From JBBRTJ01 sp038244535 (lineage in GTDB: Bacteria; Actinomycetota; Acidimicrobiia; Acidimicrobiales; Ilumatobacteraceae): a DNA stretch of 52,043 nt. The position numbers were made by a program, and so were the translations under genes. The notes beneath the pieces were generated by a model, which saw only the letters and a list, made by a program, of their open reading frames with translations, searched no databases and was not told the origin of the DNA. The stretch spans positions 1 through 52,043 of the forward strand of contig JBBRTJ010000009.1 of the NCBI GenBank assembly GCA_038244535.1, written 5' to 3'. This document shows, piece by piece, positions 1-6,691 of this stretch (position 1 is its first letter; every line of letters starts with the position of its first letter).

Positions 1-192
1 CTCGTCTGTGAGCACTGCGGCCTCGTGCTCGACATCGCCCTCGACGTGTCGGCGGTAGCGACCGAACCGATCGCCGACGAGCGGGGCTTCACCGTGCGGG
101 CCACGCAGGTCGTCGTGCGGGGCACATGTGACGCTTGCTCATCCGTCCATACCGACCAATACCATCACCAAGGAGAGCACCACCATGGCTGA
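1..192 (+). CDS. Fur/PerR-family metalloregulator, C-terminal part only
   Basis: Frame 1 is open from the window edge to a TGA at 190-192 and encodes the dimerisation/metal-binding end of a Fur-family repressor. Visible are the CEHCG pair (residues 4-8 of the fragment), the strand around GFTV, and a second CxxC (CDAC) close to the end, the two zinc-binding pairs typical of Fur/PerR proteins. The tail is His-rich (HTDQYHHQGEHHHG), partly because the last codons overlap the ribosome-binding site and the ATG of the rubrerythrin gene by 8 nt. A peroxide-sensing PerR-type role is inferred from the rubrerythrin neighbour; the helix-turn-helix half lies outside the window, so Fur, Zur and PerR cannot be separated. 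Confidence 0.8.
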   Translation, partial: LVCEHCGLVLDIALDVSAVATEPIADERGFTVRATQVVVRGTCDACSSVHTDQYHHQGEHHHG

Positions 193-604
193 CCTCAAGG
201 GTTCCAAGACCGAGGAGAACCTGAAGGAGGCGTTCGCCGGCGAGAGCCAGGCCAACCGCCGCTACCTGTACTTCGCCCAGAAGGCTGACGTCGAGGGCTA
301 CCCGGACGTCTCGGCTCTCTTCCGCAGCGTCGCCGAGGGCGAGACCGGCCACGCGTTCGGTCACTTCGACTTCCTCGCCGCCACGGGCGACCCCGTCACC
401 GGTGAGCCTGTCGGACCGACCGAGGACAACCTCAAGTCGGCCATCGCCGGTGAGACCTACGAATACACCCAGATGTACCCGGGCTTCGCCAAGACCGCCC
501 GCGACGAGGGCTTCGCCGAGATCGCCGAGTGGCTCGAGACGCTCGCCCGCGCCGAGAAGAGCCACGCCGGCCGATTCACGCAGGGCCTCGACTCCGTCAG
601 CTGA
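185..604 (+). CDS. Rubrerythrin, short form without rubredoxin domain
   Basis: This 139-aa cytoplasmic ferritin-like diiron protein would reduce hydrogen peroxide. All expected diiron ligands are visible: E20, E53 with H56 (EGETGH), E90 and E93 (GETYEY), and E124 with H127 (AEKSH). The C-terminal rubredoxin domain of classical rubrerythrin is absent, so electrons must come from a separate partner; the Fe-S oxidoreductase downstream is a candidate. The ATG at 185 is chosen because AAGGAG lies just upstream; the in-frame GTG at 128 would add 19 unconserved residues. The gene overlaps the end of the Fur-type gene, which suggests cotranscription. Family call is firm; physiological substrate is inferred. 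Confidence 0.93.
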   Translation: MADLKGSKTEENLKEAFAGESQANRRYLYFAQKADVEGYPDVSALFRSVAEGETGHAFGHFDFLAATGDPVTGEPVGPTEDNLKSAIAGETYEYTQMYPGFAKTARDEGFAEIAEWLETLARAEKSHAGRFTQGLDSVS

Positions 605-635
605 CATCGTCTCTCAGCCTGTCGTCCTGCCGTCT

Positions 636-659
636 CGGGCTGCCCGCAAGGGCAGCCCG
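636..659 (+). terminator. Perfect 10-bp hairpin with GCAA loop
   Basis: Arms at 636-645 and 650-659 pair perfectly (CGGGCTGCCC with GGGCAGCCCG) around a GNRA tetraloop at 646-649. It lies between the rubrerythrin stop and the start of the Fe-S oxidoreductase. No T-tract follows, so it may be a U-less actinobacterial terminator, a partial attenuator, or an RNA processing or stability element in a shared transcript. Confidence 0.6.
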
Positions 660-715
660 GGGCGCAGGTGAATCGTCTTGACCCGCAACCATCGATCTGA
701 GCTAGGTAGGTAGCC

Positions 716-2020
716 GTGACGACGACGTACGACCCCCACGACCCGACCTACCTCGACGAAGCATCGGTCCGCGACGAGCTCACCCGCGTGTACGACCTGT
801 GCCACGGCTGACGCCTGTGCTTCAAGTTCTGCTCCTCGTTCCCGACCCTGTTCGACTTCGTCGACGCCCACGACGACCAGGACGCCGGCCGCCTCACGAA
901 GGGCCAGCAGGACCAGGTCATCGACGAGTGCTTCCAATGCAAGCTGTGCTACGTGAACTGCCCGTACATCCCGGGCCAGCACGAGTGGGAGCTCGATTTC
1001 CCCCGGTTGATGCTTCGGGCCGATGCCATGCGCCACGCCGTGGGCGACGTCTCCCGCAAGCAGCGGCTCACCGACCAGGTCATGGGGCGCACCGACCTCG
1101 TCGGCAAGCTCGGCACCAGCACCTCGCGACTGGCCAACGTGACGATCGAGAAGCGCGGCACCGTCGTGCGCAAGGTGATGGCAGGCACGCTCGGCATCTC
1201 GAGCCAACGGCTCCTGCCACCGTTTGCCCGGCAGCGCTTCAGCACGTGGTTCAAGAAGCGGGCCAAGGTCCGCATCCAGAAGCGCCAGGGCAAGGTGGCG
1301 CTCTTCCAGACCTGCCTGGTCGAGTACCAGCAGCCCTCGATCGGCAAGGACCTCGTGAAGGTCTACGAGCGAAATGGCATCGAGTGCTCGCTGGTCGACG
1401 GCACGGTCTGCTGCGGGGCGCCCTGGCTGCACGCCGGCGACGTCGACGCCTTCACCAAGCAGGCGACCGGCAACGTCAAGGCCCTGGCGGCCTCGGTGCG
1501 GGCCGGCAACGACATCGTCGTGCCCCAGCCGACCTGCGGCTACATCCTGAAGAAGGACTACGTCGACTACGTGGGTGGTCCCGATGCCGAACTGGTGGCG
1601 GCCAACACCTACGACGCTGCCGAGTACCTCATGAAGGTGCACAAGGGCGAGGGCACCGCGCTCGACACCGAGTTCAGCGGCGACGTGCCGACCACGATCA
1701 CCTACCACACGCCCTGTCACCTTCGGGCCCAGAACATCGGTCTGAAGAGCCGTGATCTCATGAAGCTGACCGGGGCCAAGATCACCCTGGTCCAGCAGTG
1801 CTCAGGCATCGATGGCATGTGGGGCCTGCGCGAGGAGAACTACGACCTGTCCGTGGCGGTGGGCAAGAAGCTCGCCGCTGACATCGAACGAGTGGGGGGA
1901 GAGGTGGTCTCGGGGGACTGCCACCTCGCCAACGGCGCGATCACTGAGCTCACCGGACGGGTGCCCCAGCACCCCATCTCGGTGATCGCTCGCGCCTACG
2001 GCATCCCAGACGAGGGCTGA
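716..2020 (+). CDS. GlpC/HdrD-like Fe-S oxidoreductase, probable selenoprotein (in-frame UGA at 809-811)
   Basis: Read from the GTG at 716, the frame gives 434 residues if the TGA at 809-811 is decoded. The TGA sits at residue 32 in C29-HG-U32-RL-C35-FKF-C39, where a [4Fe-4S] motif CxxCxxCxxxC needs its second cysteine. A second motif, CFQCKLCYVNCP, follows around residues 72-83. The C-terminal part carries two cysteine-rich (CCG-like) domains: the first has an intact VCCGAPW, the second is altered (QQCSG, then DCHLA). Families of this type pass electrons in heterodisulfide reductase and GlpC. A start at 953 would begin inside the second cluster motif, so a downstream restart is unlikely. Neighbours (rubrerythrin, DUF3501) suggest an electron-transfer role in peroxide defence. 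The alternative is a nonsense mutation or a sequencing error (TGC to TGA). Confidence 0.85.
809..811 (+). other. In-frame TGA, candidate selenocysteine codon
   Basis: Codon 32 of the Fe-S oxidoreductase frame is TGA, flanked on both sides by conserved-looking coding sequence. It lies in the loop of a local hairpin: GGC at 806-808 pairs with GCC at 813-815, and CAC at 803-805 pairs with GTG at 817-819, with T816 bulged. No classical bacterial SECIS hairpin with a G-containing loop 16-37 nt downstream was found by eye. Confidence 0.7.
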
Positions 2021-2048
2021 AGCAGCCCGACGAACCCGAGGAGCAACC

Positions 2049-2639
2049 GTGTCCCGCAAGCTCACCATCACCGACATCGCCGATCAGCGCGCCTACGAGC
2101 GCGAGCGAGAGGCGTTCCGCCGCCACATCATCGAGGTCAAGGGCCGCCGCCGGGTGTCGGTTGGTCCGGTGGTCACGCTCGTGTTCGAGAACCGCGACAC
2201 GATCCGTTTCCAGGTGCAGGAGATGGCTCGGGCCGAGCGGATCCTCACCGACGAGGGCATCACCATCGAGCTGGACACGTACAACCCGCTCATCCCCGAG
2301 CCCGGTCAGCTGTCGGCCACGCTGTTCCTCGAGCTCACCTCTGAGCCGGGGATGCGCGAGTGGCTGCCCCGCCTGGTGGGGATCGAGCGCTCCATCGTGC
2401 TGCGCCTGCCCGGTGGCGCCGAGGTGCGCGACATCCCCGAGGAGGCCCACGAGCAGCAGCTCACCCGGGCTGACGTGACCGCAGCGGTGCACTACGTGCG
2501 CTTCGAGCTGATGGCGGACCAGGTCGAGGCGTTCGCCGCTGGACCCGTGGTGCTCGCGGTCGACCACCCTGAGTACCAGCACGCCATCGAGCTCACCACC
2601 GACACCGTCGCCGAGCTGCTCGTCGACCTCCGTCACTAG
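2049..2639 (+). CDS. DUF3501 family protein
   Basis: A 196-aa soluble protein matching DUF3501, recognisable by the FENRDTIRFQVQEM block (about residues 43-56), the following RAERI and YNPLIPEPGQ segments, and an acidic C-terminal half. The family has no established biochemical role, but it recurs beside rubrerythrin and GlpC-like Fe-S proteins, exactly as here. The GTG at 2049 lies 28 nt after the oxidoreductase stop; GAGGAGCAACC supplies a ribosome-binding site. It is probably the last gene of the redox operon. No membrane segment, signal peptide or metal-binding cysteine motif is visible. Confidence 0.88.
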   Translation: MSRKLTITDIADQRAYEREREAFRRHIIEVKGRRRVSVGPVVTLVFENRDTIRFQVQEMARAERILTDEGITIELDTYNPLIPEPGQLSATLFLELTSEPGMREWLPRLVGIERSIVLRLPGGAEVRDIPEEAHEQQLTRADVTAAVHYVRFELMADQVEAFAAGPVVLAVDHPEYQHAIELTTDTVAELLVDLRH

Positions 2640-2756
2640 ACGAACAACCCGCCCACCGGCACGGCGTGTCGGAAATCTCGGCCTCCGCCCTGGCTCGTGC
2701 GCTCGTGCTCTCCTACGATGGGCGCCTTCCGACGGTCCTGCACAGAGGATTGCACC

Positions 2757-2990
2757 TTGCCAGACATCGCGTGGCGAGACCGTGGCGCTTGCCGCGGTCT
2801 CGACCCTGAGACCTTCTACCCCCACACCGACGAGGAGACCGCCGAGGCAAAGTCGGTTTGCATGCAGTGCATGGTCCAAGCCGCGTGCCTCGAGTACGCG
2901 CTGGTGCACCGCGAGAAGGAAGGCGTCTGGGGCGGTGCCACCGAGCGTGAACGCCGGCGGATCATCCGTCAGCGTCGTCGGACCGCCTGA
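2757..2990 (+). CDS. WhiB-family [4Fe-4S] transcription regulator
   Basis: From the TTG at 2757 the product is 77 aa, with the four WhiB cysteines C12, C35, C38 and C44 (VCMQCMVQAAC), the GVWGG turn at 56-60 and a basic C-terminus (ERERRRIIRQRRR) for DNA or sigma-factor contact. Such proteins bind a redox- or NO-sensitive cluster and act with the primary sigma factor. AGAGGA at 2743-2748 supports the TTG start, and TACGAT at 2714-2719 is a plausible -10, giving a short leader. Starts at 2697 or 2718 are possible, but the first removes the leader and lacks a ribosome-binding site. Which Wbl subclass this is cannot be told from sequence alone. Confidence 0.9.
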   Translation: MPDIAWRDRGACRGLDPETFYPHTDEETAEAKSVCMQCMVQAACLEYALVHREKEGVWGGATERERRRIIRQRRRTA

Positions 2991-3001
2991 GCCCGGCGAC
3001 C

Positions 3002-4063
3002 GTGCCCACGCTGGCCGAGCTGGGCGGATGGCCTGCAGTCCTCGCGCCCCTGGTAGCCGGCCGCAGCCTCCCCGCTGAGCACGCCCGGGCGGCCATGGCC
3101 GAGGTGCTCGAGGGCAACGCCACGCCGGCGCAGCTCGCTGGCTTCGTCGTCGCGCTGCGGATGAAGGGCGAGACCGTCGAAGAGCTGACCGGGCTCCTCG
3201 ACGCCATGCTCGCTGCGGCCGAGGTCGTCGTGGTCGAGCCAGCCCTGCGCGATCGTCTGGTCGACATCGTGGGCACCGGCGGCGACCGCAGCCACAGCAT
3301 CAACGTGTCGACTCTGGCGTCACTGGTGGTGGCGGGGGCGGGCGTGCCCGTGTGCAAGCACGGCAATCGAGCGGCGTCGTCGTCGTGCGGCGCGGCCGAC
3401 CTGCTCGAAGAGCTCGGTGTCGCCATCGAACAGACCCCGGCTGGCATCCGCACCTGCATCGACCAGGCCGGGATGGCGTTCTGCTTCGCCCCCCGCTTCC
3501 ACGCGGCCCTGCGCCACGCCGGTCCCCCGCGGCGCGAGCTGGGGATCCCGACGGCGTTCAACATCCTCGGGCCGATGGCCAACCCCGCCCGGGTGCGCCG
3601 TCAGGTCGTCGGGATCGCTGATCCGTCGATGGCGCCGCGGATGCTCGGCGTGCTGGCGGCCGCTGGTGCCCACCACGTGCTCGTGGTGCACGGCCACGAC
3701 GGCCTCGACGAGCTGACCACCACTGCGCTGTCCACGGTGCACGAGCTGCGTGACGGGCTGCAGCGCACCTACGAGATCGATCCGCAGGCCCTCGGACTCG
3801 CACGTGCTCGCCGTGAGGACCTCGTGGGAGGCGAGCGCACGGTCAACGCTGCCTTTGCCCGCCGGGTGCTGGCCGGCGAACGAGGCGCCCATCGTGACAT
3901 CGTCGTGCTCAACGCGGCCGCCGGCCTGTGGGTCGGGGGAGCAGTCGACGACCTCGCCGCCGGGGTCGAGATGGCGGCTGCGGTGATCGACGACGGGCGG
4001 GCCGCGACGACGCTCGACCGCCTGGTGTCGGTCTCCCAGCACTCCGCCCACCCGACCACCTGA
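3002..4063 (+). CDS. trpD: Anthranilate phosphoribosyltransferase
   Basis: This 353-aa enzyme transfers phosphoribose from PRPP to anthranilate in tryptophan synthesis. The PRPP/magnesium loop GTGGD is at residues 91-95, KHGNRAASS at 119-127, and the NILGPMANP block lies near residue 190. Length fits the family. It starts 11 nt after the WhiB stop, so the two may be cotranscribed. No other trp gene is present in the window, as is common when trpD is detached from the trp operon in Actinobacteria. Mycobacterial trpD is likewise a neighbour of the DEDDh/GIY-YIG gene found downstream here. Confidence 0.96.
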   Translation: MPTLAELGGWPAVLAPLVAGRSLPAEHARAAMAEVLEGNATPAQLAGFVVALRMKGETVEELTGLLDAMLAAAEVVVVEPALRDRLVDIVGTGGDRSHSINVSTLASLVVAGAGVPVCKHGNRAASSSCGAADLLEELGVAIEQTPAGIRTCIDQAGMAFCFAPRFHAALRHAGPPRRELGIPTAFNILGPMANPARVRRQVVGIADPSMAPRMLGVLAAAGAHHVLVVHGHDGLDELTTTALSTVHELRDGLQRTYEIDPQALGLARARREDLVGGERTVNAAFARRVLAGERGAHRDIVVLNAAAGLWVGGAVDDLAAGVEMAAAVIDDGRAATTLDRLVSVSQHSAHPTT

Positions 4064-4066
4064 TCG

Positions 4067-4660
4067 TCAGCGCCCTCCGGGGGTGTCGAGCCCGGCTCGC
4101 CGTTCGATGAGCACGAGCTCGCGCTCGGCCGCAGCGAGCGCCGCGAGGTCGTCGTGCAGCGGGGCCAGCTGAGGAGGCGGAGCGCTGGCGGCGGCGCGTC
4201 CACCATCGAACCCGGCGAGTCCGGCGGCCAAGCGCTCGAGCGAGTCGACCTCGGTGGCAATCGACCTGTGCACGGCTCGCCGTTGGGCGCCGTGCAGGTG
4301 CCGGGTGGTCGTGAGGCGAACGTCGACGCCATGGGCAACGGCGATGATCTCGGCTGCCAACCGGGTGGAGGCACGAGGCGGCGCCGACTCCGGATCGCGT
4401 CGTCGGCGCTTCACGTCACCGGCGAGCGCCAGCGCCGCGGGTTCCGCCACTGCGACGACGGCGACGAGGTGGCTGAGTCGACGGTGGAGCCGAGCCTCGC
4501 CTCCCGGGGACCAGAGCCACCACAGCGGGGCGGCCGTGCTCCGGCCGGGGACCACGGCGTTGCTCCGGCGTAGGCGGCGCCACCCGTACCCGACGATCCC
4601 GACGACGGCGCACCAGCTCAGGATGACGATCACTGCGAGCACGACCAGCACCTCAGCCAT
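4067..4660 (-). CDS. Single-pass membrane protein of unknown function
   Basis: The 197-aa product has one N-terminal transmembrane helix (about residues 3-27), then an Arg-rich cytoplasmic segment and a mainly helical, Ala/Arg/Leu-rich tail that may form a coiled coil. No enzymatic motif is recognised. A TAGCGT hexamer on the minus strand (4668-4673) lies 7 nt before the ATG, so the transcript is probably leaderless. It is convergent with trpD and downstream of the DEDDh/GIY-YIG gene on the same strand. Long open frames on the opposite strand here are judged GC-rich shadows. Gene reality is moderately supported; function is unknown. Confidence 0.65.
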   Translation of the reverse strand: MAEVLVVLAVIVILSWCAVVGIVGYGWRRLRRSNAVVPGRSTAAPLWWLWSPGGEARLHRRLSHLVAVVAVAEPAALALAGDVKRRRRDPESAPPRASTRLAAEIIAVAHGVDVRLTTTRHLHGAQRRAVHRSIATEVDSLERLAAGLAGFDGGRAAASAPPPQLAPLHDDLAALAAAERELVLIERRAGLDTPGGR

Positions 4661-4670
4661 GAGCGCGACG

Positions 4671-6356
4671 CTATCCCGCTCGCCGCCCCGCCCGACCGGC
4701 GGTAGCAGTGAAGGACGGCAACCGGCCGATCGGGAGCGCCAGCGTGCCGTCGCAGTGCGCGACGCGGACCCGGGATGCCTCGGCGTCGAGCCATGCCGCC
4801 ACTGCGCTCAGCTCGTCGACCAGGTGGCGGGGCAGGGGAGCGCGTGGATCGATTGCCTCGTCGGCGGCCATGTCGTCAAGGGACGGCAGGGTGAGGGCCA
4901 GCTGGTCGGCCTCGTCGTCGGTGGGTTGGCGCGACAGCACGCCCTGGTGGAACTGCGCCTCGACCCCACCGGGCAAGACGAGCCGGAGCGAGGCCGCGGT
5001 GCGCAGGGCGTCGATGCGGCGCTGCTTGCGAAAGGCGGCGCTCAGGGCCGCGGCCCGGTCACGCATGTCGGCTGCTTCCTCGAAGCGACCCGCCACGGCC
5101 AGCGCCTGCATCCGAGCGTGCAAGGGGTCGAGCAGCAGGTCGGCCGAACCGGTGAAGCCCAAGGTGACGACATCGACGAGGCGGGCGTAGGCCGCTTCGT
5201 CGATGGCCCCGGAGCACGGGCACGAGGCGACACCGAGCTGGGCAGGAGCGCAGGCTGCAGTGGCGTGGGGGTGGCGCCCGATGCGAGCGGAGCATCGGCG
5301 CAGCGGCACGGTGGTGTGCACGGCGTCGATCACCAGCCGGGCCGCCGCCGCTGATGGCAGCGGCCCGACGTGGAGGCCGCCGGCCCGGGGCGCCTTGACC
5401 ACCGTCAGGCGAGGGAACCGCTCATCGAGCGTGAGGCGGACGTAGGCGTACTTCTGCCAGAGCTTCGCCTGTCGGTTGTAGCGCGGTTGGTGGCGATGGA
5501 TGAGGCGCACCTCGAGCACGGCAGCCTCGAGCGTGCTGGCGCACGGCACGTGTCGGAACGCCACCATCTCGCGCAGCAGCGGACCGACCTTGCGGCGCTC
5601 GTCGCCCGAGAAGTAGCTGCGGACCCGCTGACGCAGGTTGGTGGCCTTGCCCACGTAGAGCACCTCGTCGCGGGGCCCGAGGAATAGGTAGACGCCCGGG
5701 GTTCGGGGCAGGTGCTGGGTCAGGCGGAGCTTGGCCGCCTGTGGGTGGGCGTCGAGCTTCGGGAGGGCCAGCAGGTCGTCGAGCCCGAGCACGCCGAGCG
5801 TGCCCGCTCGCTCGAGCAGCAGGTGCAGGAGGTCGGCGGTGGCCAAGGCGTCGTCAAGGGCTCGATGACTGGGGCGGTGGTCGAGGCGGAAGCGATCGGC
5901 GAGGGTGGACAGCTTGCAGTTGGGCACCTCGTCGCGTACGAGGCGCCTGGCGAGCGCGCAGGTGTCGACCACGGCGTTGGTCAGGCGGGGCCGGTTGGCC
6001 CGCGCGAGCGCGGCGTTGAGGAACCCCACGTCGAAGCGGGCGTTGTGGGCGACCAGCACCGTGCCTCGTGAGAACTCCAGGAACGAGGGAAGGACGCTGT
6101 CGATGCGGGGAGCGGGCGCGACCATGGCGTCGGTGATCCCGGTGAGCATCGTGATGGCGGGTGGGATGGCCATGCCCGGGCGCACCAGCGTCTGGAACGT
6201 GCCCTCGCACTCACCGCCGCGGACCTTGACGGCACCGATCTCGGTGATGGCGTCGGCGTCGGGGGAGCCACCGGTGGTCTCGAGGTCGACGATGCAGAAC
6301 GTGACGTCGCGCAGCGGAACGCCGAGGTCGTCGAACGATCGCTGCACGGCGGGCAC
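4671..6356 (-). CDS. DEDDh exonuclease fused to UvrC-like GIY-YIG domain
   Basis: The protein combines a DnaQ/epsilon-type 3'-5' exonuclease (VDLETTGG near residue 23, AHNARFDVGFL, SHRALDDALAT) with a GIY-YIG domain (GVYLFLGPRDEVLYVGKATNLR, about residues 220-300) and a UvrC-like segment with a UVR-type helix (FEEAADMRDRAAAL). It lacks the UvrC endonuclease V/RNase H half. The layout matches mycobacterial Rv2191. A role in DNA repair is inferred. The frame is open to a TTG at 6392, but the GTG at 6356 is preferred: TACGGT (plus 6363-6368) lies exactly 6 nt upstream, fitting a leaderless start, and two LexA-type boxes lie just beyond. The ATG at 6377 falls inside one box. Start remains uncertain by up to 12 residues. 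Confidence 0.92.
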   Translation of the reverse strand: MPAVQRSFDDLGVPLRDVTFCIVDLETTGGSPDADAITEIGAVKVRGGECEGTFQTLVRPGMAIPPAITMLTGITDAMVAPAPRIDSVLPSFLEFSRGTVLVAHNARFDVGFLNAALARANRPRLTNAVVDTCALARRLVRDEVPNCKLSTLADRFRLDHRPSHRALDDALATADLLHLLLERAGTLGVLGLDDLLALPKLDAHPQAAKLRLTQHLPRTPGVYLFLGPRDEVLYVGKATNLRQRVRSYFSGDERRKVGPLLREMVAFRHVPCASTLEAAVLEVRLIHRHQPRYNRQAKLWQKYAYVRLTLDERFPRLTVVKAPRAGGLHVGPLPSAAAARLVIDAVHTTVPLRRCSARIGRHPHATAACAPAQLGVASCPCSGAIDEAAYARLVDVVTLGFTGSADLLLDPLHARMQALAVAGRFEEAADMRDRAAALSAAFRKQRRIDALRTAASLRLVLPGGVEAQFHQGVLSRQPTDDEADQLALTLPSLDDMAADEAIDPRAPLPRHLVDELSAVAAWLDAEASRVRVAHCDGTLALPIGRLPSFTATAGRAGRRAG

Positions 6357-6362
6357 GATCGG

Positions 6363-6368
6363 ACCGTA
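6363..6368 (-). promoter_or_regulatory. Leaderless -10 element TACGGT of the DEDDh/GIY-YIG gene
   Basis: On the minus strand TACGGT is followed by 6 nt and the GTG at 6356, placing transcription and translation starts together. The LexA-type box at 6371-6384 abuts it where the spacer and -35 would be. Confidence 0.55.
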
Positions 6369-6370
6369 GA

Positions 6371-6384
6371 GGAACATCTGTTCG
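6371..6384 (-). promoter_or_regulatory. LexA/SOS box (proximal)
   Basis: The minus strand reads CGAACAGATGTTCC, which fits the Gram-positive LexA consensus CGAACRNRYGTTYC at every position. It abuts the proposed -10 element of the DEDDh/GIY-YIG gene, an ideal position for repression. Confidence 0.75.
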
Positions 6385-6389
6385 TAAGG

Positions 6390-6403
6390 CAAACAGGTGT
6401 TCG
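6390..6403 (-). promoter_or_regulatory. LexA/SOS box (distal)
   Basis: The minus strand reads CGAACACCTGTTTG, which keeps the CGAAC-N4-GTT core with two mismatches to the consensus CGAACRNRYGTTYC. Its centre is 19 bp from that of the proximal box, roughly the same face of the helix. Confidence 0.6.
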
Positions 6404-6451
6404 TCTTCGTGAGGACAGCGGCGCGGTCAGAGGCACGGCAAGGGCCGCCGG

Positions 6452-6457
6452 TACGAT
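6452..6457 (+). promoter_or_regulatory. Leaderless -10 element TACGAT of the zinc-ribbon gene
   Basis: TACGAT is followed by 6 nt and the GTG at 6464; no Shine-Dalgarno sequence is present. Confidence 0.55.
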
Positions 6458-6463
6458 CCGCTG

Positions 6464-6691
6464 GTGACCACCGTCCGCTACCGCTGCGCCTCCTGCGGCA
6501 ACCTGACCCGCTTCGACGTGACCACCACCGAGCGGACCACGGCCTTCTACCACTACAGCGTCGGTGGCGAGCTCAGCGTCGAGGACGTGACCGTCCTCGA
6601 CGAGCAGGTCGAGTCGGTGGTGTGCCGTTGGTGCGGACCCGCCGGCCAGGTCGACGTCGTCGACGTCGTCGACGTGGAGCCGCAACCCTGA
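6464..6691 (+). CDS. Small zinc-ribbon protein
   Basis: The 75-aa product has two CxxC pairs, CASC (residues 8-11) and CRWC (about 53-56), spaced as in a zinc ribbon, with a beta-rich middle (FYHYSVGGELSVED). It ends in an acidic VDVVDVVDVE tail encoded by three near-perfect 9-bp repeats. No enzymatic motif is present; nucleic-acid binding is a guess. It is divergent from the DEDDh/GIY-YIG gene, so the LexA-type boxes between them could also affect it. Its stop overlaps the proposed CTG start of the NYN gene, suggesting translational coupling with a probable RNase. Confidence 0.75.
   Translation: MTTVRYRCASCGNLTRFDVTTTERTTAFYHYSVGGELSVEDVTVLDEQVESVVCRWCGPAGQVDVVDVVDVEPQP
6650..6676 (+). repeat. 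Three 9-bp tandem repeats of GTCGACGTC
   Basis: Units at 6650-6658, 6659-6667 and 6668-6676 (the last ends in G) encode VDV three times at the end of the zinc-ribbon protein. The unit is built from the palindromes GTCGAC and GACGTC. Confidence 0.9.

Noticed and set aside
809..811. Reassignment of UGA to tryptophan or a general code change
   Set aside because: Many other genes in the window end at TGA with proper family lengths, so UGA is a stop in this genome apart from this site.
852..864. TCGAC-TTC-GTCGA stem as the SECIS element
   Set aside because: Its loop is about 45 nt from the UGA and has no G, outside the bacterial SECIS rules.
614..1720. Long minus-strand open frame opposite the Fe-S oxidoreductase
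   Set aside because: Sequence is low-complexity and matches no family; it is the GC-rich shadow of the real gene.
953..2020. A shorter Fe-S oxidoreductase beginning at GTG 953
   Set aside because: It would start within the second cluster motif and lose the first one; the upstream frame is clearly coding.
4254..5354. 366-residue plus-strand open frame
   Set aside because: Opposite to the membrane-protein and DEDDh/GIY-YIG genes; composition is Arg/Ser-rich without domains.
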